Positions 29,062-37,855 of a stretch of DNA of 64,000 nucleotides are shown here, piece by piece. Origin of the DNA: JAFDZO01 sp044226845 (GTDB taxonomy: Bacteria; Bacteroidota; Ignavibacteria; Tepidaquicellales; Tepidaquicellaceae). A model generated the notes under the pieces. The model saw only the letters and a list, made by a program, of their open reading frames with translations. It had not been told where the DNA came from and made no database searches. The stretch covers positions 62,001-126,000 of the forward strand of contig JBGAGG010000002.1 in assembly GCA_044226845.1 (NCBI GenBank), written 5' to 3'. The translations under genes were made by a program, and so were the position numbers. Position 1 is the stretch's first letter. Each line of letters opens with the position of its first letter.

Positions 29062-29412
29062 ATGAAAAAACTGATTTTTGTATTTGGACTTTTACTTTTA
29101 TTCGTCTCCTCTCACGCCTTCGCACAGGAAGTAATTGCTTCAAAGGATGCTAAAGATAATGTAGGCAAAACAGCTCAGGTAAAAGGTAAAGTAGTAAGTA
29201 TCTTCGCATCAAAAAACGGAAATACATATATAAACTTCGATGAGAAATCTCCTAACCAGACATTTACAGTTGTCTTGTTCAAAGATTCTGCCGTCGATAT
29301 AAGCAAGATATCCGAAGGAAGTATTTTAACGGTATCAGGTGAAATAAAAGATTATAAAGGAAAGCCGGAAATTGTATTAACAAAGGCCGAGCAGATCATA
29401 AGTATTGAGTAG
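29062..29412 (+). CDS. Secreted OB-fold-like protein
   Basis: The 116 residues comprise a signal peptide (cleavage near HAFAQ) and a single small domain: AKDNVGKTAQVKGKVVSIF, GNTYINFDEKSPNQTFTVV, GSILTVSGEIKDYKGKPEIV and LTKAEQI. This is the bacterial OB-fold / nucleic-acid-binding-like pattern (YgiW or tRNA-anti-like proteins) seen in exported proteins that bind small ligands or cations. No partner gene is adjacent on the same strand. A bidirectional terminator follows between it and the convergent gene at 29502. Confidence 0.82.
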   Translation: MKKLIFVFGLLLLFVSSHAFAQEVIASKDAKDNVGKTAQVKGKVVSIFASKNGNTYINFDEKSPNQTFTVVLFKDSAVDISKISEGSILTVSGEIKDYKGKPEIVLTKAEQIISIE

Positions 29413-29436
29413 CTTTAAAGATTTTTATTGTAATAA

Positions 29437-29471
29437 AAAAGCCGTTCAAATTTTTTATCTGAACGGCTTTT
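29437..29471. terminator. Bidirectional intrinsic terminator
   Basis: AAAAGCCGTTCA (29437-29448) and TGAACGGCTTTT (29460-29471) form a perfect 12-bp stem with A tracts on the left and T tracts on the right. It therefore serves both convergent genes. Confidence 0.85.
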
Positions 29472-29501
29472 AATTTTTAAAGCTTTATTGAATTTTTAAA
29501 A

Positions 29502-31484
29502 TTATTTCACAAGCATCATTTTCTTTGTAGCAGTGAATTCACCTGCATCAAGCTTGTAGAAATAAATTCCGCTTGAAAGGCTTCTGCCGTTGAAATCGAT
29601 ACCGTAATCTCCTGCTGTTTTAATTTCATTTACCAGAGTCATAACTTCTTTACCAAGTATATCAAATATCTTCAGCTTTACTAATCCCGTTGTTGGAATA
29701 GAATACATAATCCTTGTACTCGGATTGAACGGATTAGGATAATTCTGAGACAGATTATACTTGCCCGGCAATATTGTATTCTGATTACCGTTACTTGTTA
29801 TTACGCAGCCCATAGAATCTGTTAAGCAGAACAGCTTTGATGTTGTTACCGTTGTAGGAAAAAATCCACCGGGTATCCATACTTTTACTTTATTATTTAC
29901 TATGCTGGAAGAAATTACTCCCCAATAGTTAGAAGTTGAGTTTGCGCCTCTGCCGGTTAGCGGAGATGGAGACCAGCTTGAATCTGCAATGTTGTAAATC
30001 TGTATCGAATCCTGTGCAGTAGGTGCCGGAGTTGTTTCGCCGAGCACAACATAGAATTTGCCGTTAACTGCATGACCACCCGGGCGTGAGTTAGTGCCTC
30101 GCATCGGCATATCAGCTTTTTGTGACCACGTGATAGAGTTTGCATTGGCTCCGATAGTTCCGACCCAGAAATCTTTTCTGAATGCGCCGGAATAACCCGA
30201 AGCTACAAATAACTTGTTGCCGCTTATACCTCCGGCAAAACTTCTTCTGCCGAATGTAGCAGGAAGTGAATCGGTTGCTCGATCCCATGTATTAAGTCCG
30301 GGTCTGTAAATTTGAATTCCTCTGTAATATGTGCTCCATCCGCCCATCATGCAGAAGATAACACTGTCGCCCCAGCTTTCCGCAACGTTGCCTGTAACGG
30401 GGGTTGGAAGGTTTGCGCATGAAGTCCAGCCTGCAGAAGGGTCATATTTATAAACTAAGTTATCTGCTGCTCCTGTAAGTGTTAAATTTCCGCCGCCGAT
30501 GTAATAAAGTGCATTGCCGCATTTGACTAAGTCGCCGCCGACTTTTGCCGTAGGCAGGCTTCTGCCTGTACTCCAGCTGCCTGTGTTAATAGCGTATCTT
30601 GTAACAATTGTACCTGCAGCAGGATTTGTAACTGTGCCTGCATTAACGCTTCCGCCGGCAACATATAATGTATCTCCTAATGTTGCTGATGCATGTCCGC
30701 CTATAACGCCTGCGCTGTAAGGAGGAATTAAGCCGTAGTCACAAACTTTAGTAGGGTTAACAGCAGAACCACCGGTATTGAGTTCTACATTCCATGTTGC
30801 TGTAATTTCTGCAGGGCTTAAAGCTCTGCTGTAAAATCTGAATTCATCCAGCTTATCTCCTGCAGGAAATGAATTCGCTGTTCCGTATCCGCCGACCTTA
30901 AATGGAACTGCTGCATTTAGGTTTAATGCAGGCTGAGGGGTAGCGCTTTGGAATACACCATTAACATAAGTTCTGATTTCGGGTACAGTATTGTCATAGA
31001 CAAAGTGTATTACGTTTGAGCCGGGAATAACTCCGGTAACGTTGACATTTGCAAAGGTAGCAGTACTTGCCCCTCTTAAAGTAATGTTGCCCGCACCTGC
31101 AGCTCCATTCGTAAAACAGCGGAAGCTTGTGGTAATGTCATTACCAAAAAGGTATGTAGTTCCTGTAAATGTACCCGACATCCAGAAAGAAATTGTCCAG
31201 CTTGATGTACCTAGGTTCATATTCCAGCCTGTATTTACATAAGAATTTGAACCTGTGCCTCCTGCTCCTATAAGAGCATTACCGAACTGACCGCCGGGTC
31301 CTAATGTCTGTGTAAGCAAAGTTGCCTCGGGAGTTCCCTGACCTGGAGCGGCTAAGTTTGGAGTTGTAGTAGTGCCTGTGTTGAATTTGTAATAAAGAAT
31401 TTCCGGAACGGATTGAGAGAATGAATTAACGTTGAGGAAAAAACTTATTACAATAAATACAAAAAAGTATTTAATTGTTTTCAT
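29502..31484 (-). CDS. LamG plus Kelch T9SS cargo protein
   Basis: A 660-residue protein with a signal peptide (cleavage near NSFSQ). A concanavalin-type LamG fold spans residues about 30-230 (SWTISFWMSGTFTGTTYLFG, IHFVYDNTVPEIRTYVNGV, LDEFRFYSRALSPAEI). A Kelch-like propeller occupies about residues 250-560 (GGHASATLGDTLYVAGGSV, SWGDSVIFCMMGGWSTYYRG, GGHAVNGKFYVVLGETTP), and a T9SS type A domain ends the protein (NYPNPFNPSTRIMYSIPTTG, ATKKMMLVK). It is a probable extracellular adhesin or glycan-binding protein. It is monocistronic. Confidence 0.9.
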   Translation of the reverse strand: MKTIKYFFVFIVISFFLNVNSFSQSVPEILYYKFNTGTTTTPNLAAPGQGTPEATLLTQTLGPGGQFGNALIGAGGTGSNSYVNTGWNMNLGTSSWTISFWMSGTFTGTTYLFGNDITTSFRCFTNGAAGAGNITLRGASTATFANVNVTGVIPGSNVIHFVYDNTVPEIRTYVNGVFQSATPQPALNLNAAVPFKVGGYGTANSFPAGDKLDEFRFYSRALSPAEITATWNVELNTGGSAVNPTKVCDYGLIPPYSAGVIGGHASATLGDTLYVAGGSVNAGTVTNPAAGTIVTRYAINTGSWSTGRSLPTAKVGGDLVKCGNALYYIGGGNLTLTGAADNLVYKYDPSAGWTSCANLPTPVTGNVAESWGDSVIFCMMGGWSTYYRGIQIYRPGLNTWDRATDSLPATFGRRSFAGGISGNKLFVASGYSGAFRKDFWVGTIGANANSITWSQKADMPMRGTNSRPGGHAVNGKFYVVLGETTPAPTAQDSIQIYNIADSSWSPSPLTGRGANSTSNYWGVISSSIVNNKVKVWIPGGFFPTTVTTSKLFCLTDSMGCVITSNGNQNTILPGKYNLSQNYPNPFNPSTRIMYSIPTTGLVKLKIFDILGKEVMTLVNEIKTAGDYGIDFNGRSLSSGIYFYKLDAGEFTATKKMMLVK

Positions 31485-31647
31485 TTTTTTGTTACTCCGT
31501 TAAAATTTGGTAGAGGTTATTAAAAATAGTAATACTATTAAGTAAAAACAATAAATTGAATTTAGTGCAAATGTTGATTGTAAAATTCAAGTTAATTTCA
31601 TTTTAAAATATATTTCCTTAATTTTCCGAAAACTCAAAAGAAACCCC

Positions 31648-33282
31648 ATGAAAAAAATCTCAAGAAGAGATTTTGTAAAACTTGCCGGTTCCTCAGTTGC
31701 CTTCGGAGCAATCGGCTCTGCATTTCCATCCTTATTAAGCCGTGAACAAATTTTAGAAAGCGCTGATAAATATGACCATATAGTTGTTCTAATGTTGGAA
31801 AACCGTTCGTTTGATAATATGCTCGGCTATCTTTATCAGCAGAACGAACTGCCTCCGGGAGAATACTTTAACGGCGTTGCCGGGAAGAATTTTTCTAATC
31901 CGGTTACTGTCCCTGACACAACTTACTCTGTAGATAGTGTTCATGTCTATCCCGGAACTGTAATGACGGACCCCAGCCCTGACCCCGGCGAAGAATATCC
32001 GCATATTAATACTCAGCTTTTTAATACGATATTACCAGACTCTAATAAGTTCAGACACGTTGCTAATATGCAAGCGCCGTTTAACGAACCGTTTCCTCTT
32101 CCTAATCCTGCGCCGATGAACGGCTTCGTCAACGATTATATCTACTACTATAAATTGTATATGGGAAGGTATCCTACCGTTGATGAATTTAAAATAATAA
32201 TGGCATGTTTTCCGCCTTCTGCAATCCCGGTAATGAGCACACTTGCAAAGAGTTTTGCAGTTTGTGATAACTGGCACTGCTCAGTTCCCAGCCAGACATT
32301 CTGCAACAGGACATTTTTTAATTCATCAACTTCATGGGGATATGTTAATAATTCACCTGCGGAGAAATGGGCTTTGAATTTTGCTCCGACTATCTACAAT
32401 AGAATGCAGGATGCAAATCAGCCGTGGAAAATTTATTTTGACGTTCTAGATGTAATACCTTCAACACTGCTTCTGCACTTTTTAAAATTGAAAGATTATA
32501 TAGGAAATTTTTGTACGATGGAAGGATTTTATAACGATGTAAAGAACGGCAATCTTCCGAAATATAGTTTCATCGAGCCAAGAATGCACTGGTTTCATAA
32601 TGACGAGCATCCGCCTGATGAAGGCACTCATCAGAATACCAATTTCCCTACGCCATCAAATGTTTTAGCAGGGGAGCAGCTTATTCATAATATTTATACT
32701 GCGATAAGAAATTCGGACAGCAAAACAGGAAGTAATTATCAGAATACTTTGTTTATGATTACCTATGATGAGCACGGTGGATGCTTCGACCACGTACCAC
32801 CTAAACCTGCTGCGCCGCCATATATAATTCCTCCTTTTCCCCATGAATATGAAAACGGATTCAGGTTTGAACGCTCAGGAATAAGAGTACCTACAATACT
32901 TATATCATCATATATAGCAGAGAAAACTATTGTGCATACTCCGTTTGAGCATACATCAGTTATAAAAACTCTGTGTGAAAAATACGGAATGCCGCATCTT
33001 ACGGATAGAGACCTGTTAAATCCGAATACTCTCAATTCCGTTTTTAATCTCAGCACACCGAGAAGCAGAGATAACTGGCCAATTACTCATCCGCGGCAAT
33101 TACCTGTAGATGCAGATAAGGAATATTACAGCAATGAATCTTTGACCGGATTCCAAAGAGATTTAATGCTATTGGCAAAAGCACTGGGAAAAGTCGGCGG
33201 TTCTAATCCTGTCACTATTGCTGACGGAATAGAAATTTTAAACAGCGCAAAAAAGAATCTGGGTTTAAACTTTTGTTTGTAA
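31648..33282 (+). CDS. Phosphoesterase / phospholipase C-family protein, Tat-exported
   Basis: The 544 residues start with a twin-arginine signal (SRRDFVKLAGSS), matching export by Tat as a folded metalloprotein. DHIVVLMLENRSFDNMLGYL and YDEHGGCFDHVPPP-like motifs (YDEHGGCFDHVPPKP) are the signature of the phosphoesterase/AcpA family (acid phosphatase, phospholipase C). EPRMHWFHNDEHPPDE and PFEHTSVIKTL carry the remaining active-site histidines and acidic residues. It should cleave phosphate esters in the periplasm or at the surface. A T9SS-type cargo gene starts 8 bp after its stop, suggesting co-expression. Confidence 0.9.
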   Translation: MKKISRRDFVKLAGSSVAFGAIGSAFPSLLSREQILESADKYDHIVVLMLENRSFDNMLGYLYQQNELPPGEYFNGVAGKNFSNPVTVPDTTYSVDSVHVYPGTVMTDPSPDPGEEYPHINTQLFNTILPDSNKFRHVANMQAPFNEPFPLPNPAPMNGFVNDYIYYYKLYMGRYPTVDEFKIIMACFPPSAIPVMSTLAKSFAVCDNWHCSVPSQTFCNRTFFNSSTSWGYVNNSPAEKWALNFAPTIYNRMQDANQPWKIYFDVLDVIPSTLLLHFLKLKDYIGNFCTMEGFYNDVKNGNLPKYSFIEPRMHWFHNDEHPPDEGTHQNTNFPTPSNVLAGEQLIHNIYTAIRNSDSKTGSNYQNTLFMITYDEHGGCFDHVPPKPAAPPYIIPPFPHEYENGFRFERSGIRVPTILISSYIAEKTIVHTPFEHTSVIKTLCEKYGMPHLTDRDLLNPNTLNSVFNLSTPRSRDNWPITHPRQLPVDADKEYYSNESLTGFQRDLMLLAKALGKVGGSNPVTIADGIEILNSAKKNLGLNFCL

Positions 33283-33290
33283 ATTACAAT

Positions 33291-34175
33291 ATGAAAAAAT
33301 CATTCAAAATAATTTTATTAATAGTAATCAGTTTATTAATTCTATCAGGAAATTCTCAGGCTCAAAGATTAAAATTTTACGAAGCATTTGATTCTCTGAA
33401 CGTAGAAGAAAGAGGATGGAAACTAATAAACAATGATAACGGAGTACAGGAGTATCCTGCCTTCTTTACAACTTTCGACTACTATCAGTTAGGCACCCTT
33501 GCTCCTCATGCGGGAAATTATTTTATAAAATTTAATTCCCTTAATGCAAATGAAAAGGGAGTAATAGATGAATGGGTTATACTTCCGCAAATTACTGACA
33601 TTGAAAAATATGATACGCTTTCATTCTGGTGCGGAGCAGTGGATAAAAAATATAAGGATTCAATCCGTGTTTATGTCTCAACCACAGATAACAATATTTC
33701 AAGCTTTCAGCTGCTTGATAATTTTAAAGTTGACGGCCCGGCAGGGAACTGGCACAAAAAAAGTTACGCTTTAAAAAATTACATCGGACAAAAAATATAT
33801 TTTGCCGTTAACTATTATTTGAAAAACGGCGGACCGTATGGCTCAAGCTCCGATAATATATGGATGGGTCATTTTTCGGTTTCAAATCCTTTCGGAAAAG
33901 GAGTAGAGGCAAAGGAGTATAAACTTGCTCAAAATTTCCCAAATCCTTTTAATCCTTCGACGGATATTACTTTCAGTATTCCTGCACCGGTAAAAGTAAC
34001 TTTAAAGGTTTATGATTTATCCGGAAAAGAAGTTGCCGAGCTGGCAAACAGTGATTTTGTTGCCGGGAATTACCTTATTACATTCAATGCCGGACAGCTT
34101 GCAAGCGGAGTATATTTTTATAAATTGAAAGCAGGCAGTTTTACAGATACAAAGAAAATGGTTCTTTTGAAGTAA
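33291..34175 (+). CDS. Choice-of-anchor/adhesin-like T9SS cargo protein
   Basis: The start is taken at the ATG 33291 (MKKSFKIILL), which gives a clean signal peptide (cleavage near NSQAQ). An earlier in-frame TTG at 33273 would overlap the preceding gene and add a non-signal segment. The mature protein has one jelly-roll domain (EERGWKLINNDNGVQEY, DTLSFWCGAVDKKYKDSIRV, YFAVNYYLKNGGPYGSSSDN), as in cleaved-adhesin/choice-of-anchor J domains. A T9SS domain follows (NFPNPFNPSTDITFSIPAP, SGVYFYKLKAG, TKKMVLLK). It may act at the surface together with the upstream phosphoesterase, but this is only inferred from adjacency. Confidence 0.85.
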   Translation: MKKSFKIILLIVISLLILSGNSQAQRLKFYEAFDSLNVEERGWKLINNDNGVQEYPAFFTTFDYYQLGTLAPHAGNYFIKFNSLNANEKGVIDEWVILPQITDIEKYDTLSFWCGAVDKKYKDSIRVYVSTTDNNISSFQLLDNFKVDGPAGNWHKKSYALKNYIGQKIYFAVNYYLKNGGPYGSSSDNIWMGHFSVSNPFGKGVEAKEYKLAQNFPNPFNPSTDITFSIPAPVKVTLKVYDLSGKEVAELANSDFVAGNYLITFNAGQLASGVYFYKLKAGSFTDTKKMVLLK

Positions 34176-34328
34176 AATGAGTAATAAGCTGATTATACGG
34201 CATTTGTTTAAAGGCAAATCAACGGAATTTTCCGTATACTTCATTATTTCCACTGAATTTAATCCCTGTAAATAGTATCTTCAAAGTTACCTTTAACAAA
34301 TTTTTATTTGGTAAGGGGTGAATAATTC

Positions 34329-34402
34329 GCCCTTGTAGCTCAGGTGGATAGAGCAGCAGTTTCCTAAACTGCGTGCCGGATGTTCGAGTCATCCCAAGGG
34401 CA
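34329..34402 (+). tRNA. tRNA-Arg (CCT)
   Basis: A 74-nt cloverleaf. The acceptor GCCCTTG pairs with CAAGGGC. The anticodon stem GCAGT/ACTGC with loop TTCCTAA gives CCT at 34363-34365, the T-arm is GGATG-TTCGAGT-CATCC, and the discriminator is A. CCA is not encoded. It sits just before the short-chain dehydrogenase gene. Confidence 0.95.
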
Positions 34403-34440
34403 CAGCTTTAATTTCAGATTATAGATTAAAGAATGAAGTA

Positions 34441-35178
34441 TTGAGCAAAACGATTCTAATAACAGGGGGAGCAAAAAGATTAGGCAGGGAGATTGCACTT
34501 TCTCTCTCCACATTCGGGCATGATATAATTCTTCATTACAACCGTTCGACGAAAACTGAAATTGAAGAGCTATGCCACGAACTTGCAAAGAACGGCTCGA
34601 TAATATTTCCTGTTAAAGCAGATATCTCGAATGTAACTGAAATAAAATTGATGTTTAAAGTTATCGATAAGGAATTCCCGAGGCTTGACGTTCTTATAAA
34701 CAACGCTGCAATTTTTGAGAATTATGATTTTTTTGATATTACTGAAAAGATATTCGATAAGTTTATAAACACGAATTTAAAGAGCGGATTTTTTTGCGCG
34801 CAGGAAGCGGCAAAGATAATGATGAAGTCAGATATTGAGCAGGGGAAAATTATCAATATGGCCTCACTCGGCGGAATACTGAACTGGACGGGATATATGC
34901 CTTACGGAATTTCAAAAGCAGGTGTAATAAAAATGACTTATCTGCTTGCAAAAAAATTAGCTCCGAAGATTTTAGTAAATGCAATTGCTCCGGGTACAAT
35001 CTGGATTGACGGCGATGAAAATGAAAATGTGAATCCGGCTGAAACAAAAAAATATCCTATGAAAAAAATAGGTGAAGCAAATGACATAACATCAATAATG
35101 AATTTTTTAGTAAACGAAAATAAATATATTACAGGACAGGTTATCGCAGTTGATGGCGGCAGGTCGATAATTTCTTAA
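34441..35178 (+). CDS. Short-chain dehydrogenase/reductase (pteridine-reductase-like)
   Basis: A 245-residue Rossmann SDR beginning at a TTG, since no upstream ATG is in frame without a stop. Motifs are ITGGAKRLGREIALSL (TGxxxGxG-type dinucleotide loop), NNAAIFE, the catalytic SL...YGISKAG (Tyr/Lys), NAIAPGTI and AVDGG at the C-end. The head is close to FolM/PTR1-type pteridine reductases, though an ordinary SDR is possible. It starts 38 bp after the tRNA gene and is followed 11 bp later by the LOG-family gene, so the two may share a transcript. Confidence 0.88.
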   Translation: MSKTILITGGAKRLGREIALSLSTFGHDIILHYNRSTKTEIEELCHELAKNGSIIFPVKADISNVTEIKLMFKVIDKEFPRLDVLINNAAIFENYDFFDITEKIFDKFINTNLKSGFFCAQEAAKIMMKSDIEQGKIINMASLGGILNWTGYMPYGISKAGVIKMTYLLAKKLAPKILVNAIAPGTIWIDGDENENVNPAETKKYPMKKIGEANDITSIMNFLVNENKYITGQVIAVDGGRSIIS

Positions 35179-35189
35179 TCAATTTTTTA

Positions 35190-36005
35190 ATGGCACGAAT
35201 AGTAAAAGCACCAAAGGCATACCACAATGCTAAATTTTTAAACTCCCCTGCGGGAAGAAGCACAAGAATTCTTACTGAATATCTTGAACCTTTAGAGAGA
35301 TTCAAAAAATATAAGATAAATCATACTATAGTTTTTTTCGGCTCTGCGAGAATAAAATCAAAAGAGCAGGCTGAAAAGAATTTGAGAAGATTAAAAAAGA
35401 ATAGTCCAACACCGGAGCTGCTAAAGCGCGCTGAGATGGATTTGATGATGTCGAAGTACTATGAAGATACAGTTGAAATGGCTTATCTTCTCAGCAAGTG
35501 GTCTAAGTCATTACCTAAAGATAAAGAGTTTGTAATTTGTTCAGGCGGCGGTCCGGGAATTATGGAGGCAGCAAATAAAGGCGCTGCTAAAGCAGATGCG
35601 TATTCAATGGGTTTAAATATTTCATTGCCCTTTGAACAGTTCCCAAATCCATACATAAGCCCAGAGTTAAATTTTGAATTCCATTATTTCTTTATGAGGA
35701 AATTCTGGTTTGCTTATCCTGCAAAAGCTCTGGTAATTATGCCCGGAGGATTCGGTACACTGGATGAACTTATGGAAATTTTGACACTTGTACAGACACA
35801 AAAGCTTCATAAGAAAATGTTCATTGTGATTTACGGGAAAGAATTCTGGGATAAGATTATTAATCTTGAAGCATTAACGGATTACGGAATGATTTCAAAA
35901 GAGGATGTAAAACTCTGGAAATACGTAGATACGCCCCAGGAAGGATTTGAATATCTCAAATCAAAATTGACAGTAAAATATAAACTAAACAACAAGACAG
36001 TATGA
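35190..36005 (+). CDS. LOG-family (lysine-decarboxylase-like, TIGR00730) protein
   Basis: A 271-residue protein with the nucleotide-binding SGGGPGIMEAANKGA and the catalytic PGGFGTLDELMEILTLVQT motifs of the LOG family, which includes nucleoside 5'-monophosphate phosphoribohydrolases. Its N-terminal ~60 residues are longer than in the shortest LOG proteins, as in the PpnN/long type. It should act on nucleotides in the cytoplasm. Its stop overlaps the yicC start (ATGA at 36002), so it is translationally coupled to the following genes. Confidence 0.9.
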   Translation: MARIVKAPKAYHNAKFLNSPAGRSTRILTEYLEPLERFKKYKINHTIVFFGSARIKSKEQAEKNLRRLKKNSPTPELLKRAEMDLMMSKYYEDTVEMAYLLSKWSKSLPKDKEFVICSGGGPGIMEAANKGAAKADAYSMGLNISLPFEQFPNPYISPELNFEFHYFFMRKFWFAYPAKALVIMPGGFGTLDELMEILTLVQTQKLHKKMFIVIYGKEFWDKIINLEALTDYGMISKEDVKLWKYVDTPQEGFEYLKSKLTVKYKLNNKTV

Positions 36006-36883
36006 TTGTAAGCATGACGGGCTACGGAAAAGCCGAAGGTCAGTATGGGGATAGAAATTACACCATAGAAATCCGTTCAGTCAATAACAAATTTTGCGAG
36101 ATAACTTTTAAGTATCCGAAATTTTTATACACGAAAGATTTTGAGCTTAAGGATGCAGTACGGAAAAAAGTTTCCCGCGGAAAGCTTAGCATATATATAA
36201 GCGTCGGCACCGATAAAAATGATGAGAATGATTTTAAAGTAGATAAGGAAAATGTAAAAACTTATTTCAATGTGCTTAAAGATATAAGAAAGACAATCGG
36301 CTCGAAAGAAAAAATAAAGCTTGAACATATTTTAACTTTCTCAGAATTTATTGCGAAAGATGTTACGAATGAACTTACCGATGAAGAGTTTAAATTTATT
36401 CTTGAATTATTGAATAAAGGAATAGATGATTTAATAAGTATGAAAATCAAAGAAGGTGAAAGTCTTCGTGATGATATAATGGGCAGAGTAAAATTAATTG
36501 AAAGTGAATCAGCGATAATAGAGAAAATATCACTTGAGAATATTAAAGATGAAAGAGATAAATTGTTTTCCAAAGTCGAGCTTTTACTCGGTGATAAAAA
36601 ATTAGTTGATGAAAACAGAGTAGAGCAGGAAGTTGTATTGCTTGCAGAGAAGCTTGATATCAGTGAAGAGTGTGTACGTCTCAGAAGCCATACAAAATAT
36701 TTTGAAGAGTATGCAGCATCAAAAGAACTGGCAGGAAGAAGACTGAATTTCCTTACGCAGGAAATTAATCGCGAGATAAATACGATGGCTTCAAAATCAT
36801 TAAACGCAGAAATTTCCCAGAGAGTATCCGCATTAAAAGAGGAGCTCGAAAAAATAAGGGAACAGCTGCAAAATATAGAATAA
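36002..36883 (+). CDS. yicC: YicC family protein (endoribonuclease-like)
   Basis: The 293-residue protein begins with SMTGYGKAEG, the family N-terminus, followed by EIRSVNNKFCEI. The C-terminus has the conserved REINTMASKS and ELEKIREQLQNIE. YicC members bind RNA and at least one is an endoribonuclease. The gene overlaps the LOG-family stop by 4 bp and the gmk start by 1 bp (TAATG). The yicC-gmk-rpoZ order is common in bacteria. Confidence 0.93.
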   Translation: MIVSMTGYGKAEGQYGDRNYTIEIRSVNNKFCEITFKYPKFLYTKDFELKDAVRKKVSRGKLSIYISVGTDKNDENDFKVDKENVKTYFNVLKDIRKTIGSKEKIKLEHILTFSEFIAKDVTNELTDEEFKFILELLNKGIDDLISMKIKEGESLRDDIMGRVKLIESESAIIEKISLENIKDERDKLFSKVELLLGDKKLVDENRVEQEVVLLAEKLDISEECVRLRSHTKYFEEYAASKELAGRRLNFLTQEINREINTMASKSLNAEISQRVSALKEELEKIREQLQNIE

Positions 36884-37452
36884 TGCTTTTTGTTATATCA
36901 GCTCCTTCGGGTGCAGGAAAGACTACAATAGTACGAGAGCTTTTAAAAATTCATAGTGATTTAATTTTTTCAATCTCAGCTACTACAAGAAAGAAAAGAG
37001 GGAATGAAGTCGACGGGCACGATTATTTTTTTCTGAGCAAGGATGAATTCAACAACAAAATTAAAAATAACGAGCTTGTTGAATATGAGAATGTGTACAA
37101 GGATGATTATTACGGAACACTGAAATCTTTTATAGACGAAAGTCTTGAAAAAGGAAAGAACGTTATATTTGATATCGATGTAAAGGGCGCGCTTTCAATA
37201 AAGAAACTATATGAAGATAAAGCTGTTCTAATATATATCATGCCGCCCGATGTTGAGACATTGAAAACACGACTGATAAACAGGGCAACTGAAAACCATG
37301 AAGATATACAAACCAGAATTAACAGGTTTGATATGGAATTAAACCAAAAAGATTTGTTCGACTACGTTGTGGTCAATAAGGAACTCCCAACGGCAGTAAA
37401 CGAAGCAAACAATATAATTTTAAAATATAAAAATAACTTAAAGGAGAAATAA
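36883..37452 (+). CDS. gmk: Guanylate kinase
   Basis: The 189 residues have the P-loop SAPSGAGKTTIV, the GMP-binding SATTRKKRGNEVDGHDYFF and NNELVEYENVYKDDYYGT, and a DIDVKGALSIKK motif. All catalytic features are intact and the length is normal. It phosphorylates GMP to GDP in nucleotide synthesis. It is coupled to yicC (1-bp overlap) and followed by rpoZ 2 bp later. Confidence 0.97.
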   Translation: MLFVISAPSGAGKTTIVRELLKIHSDLIFSISATTRKKRGNEVDGHDYFFLSKDEFNNKIKNNELVEYENVYKDDYYGTLKSFIDESLEKGKNVIFDIDVKGALSIKKLYEDKAVLIYIMPPDVETLKTRLINRATENHEDIQTRINRFDMELNQKDLFDYVVVNKELPTAVNEANNIILKYKNNLKEK

Positions 37453-37454
37453 TC

Positions 37455-37751
37455 ATGTCAATTCAAACATTAGATATCGAGAGATTTGAATCTAAGGCTC
37501 AGAATATTTACGAAGCAGTTTCTATCGCTTCTATCAGAGCAAAACAAATCAACGATGAAGAAAAAATGGAACTCAATCAAAGACTTGAGCCAATCATCGC
37601 AAAAGAGGAAGAAGACGATACAATAATGAATCAGGATAAACTGAACATTTCATTGGAGTTCGAACAAAAGAACAAACCAACTATCCGTGCAATAAAGGAA
37701 ATGTTGAATGATGAAATAAATTTCAGATTCAAAGAAAGAAGCGCTGACTAA
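37455..37751 (+). CDS. rpoZ: RNA polymerase omega subunit
   Basis: The 98 residues include ERFESKAQNIYEAVSIASIR AKQIN, matching the omega signature (NxYE-xVxIAAxRAxQL) in the Bacteroidota version. Its position right after gmk and before coaBC strongly supports rpoZ. A Shine-Dalgarno AAGGAG at 37441-37446 is 8 bp from the ATG. It should help assemble RNA polymerase. A terminator-like hairpin follows. Confidence 0.85.
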   Translation: MSIQTLDIERFESKAQNIYEAVSIASIRAKQINDEEKMELNQRLEPIIAKEEEDDTIMNQDKLNISLEFEQKNKPTIRAIKEMLNDEINFRFKERSAD

Positions 37752-37791
37752 AATCAGCTAATTTCATATCTGAATTTTTTTATATTTTTTG

Positions 37792-37832
37792 AATACTTAC
37801 TTGATTACTTTCAGGTAAGTATTTCTTTTTTT
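37792..37832 (+). terminator. Intrinsic terminator after rpoZ
   Basis: AATACTTAC (37792-37800) pairs with GTAAGTATT (37815-37823), followed by TTCTTTTTTT. It separates the gmk-rpoZ unit from coaBC. Confidence 0.75.
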
Positions 37833-37855
37833 ATTCACATTCCAATCCGTTCCAA

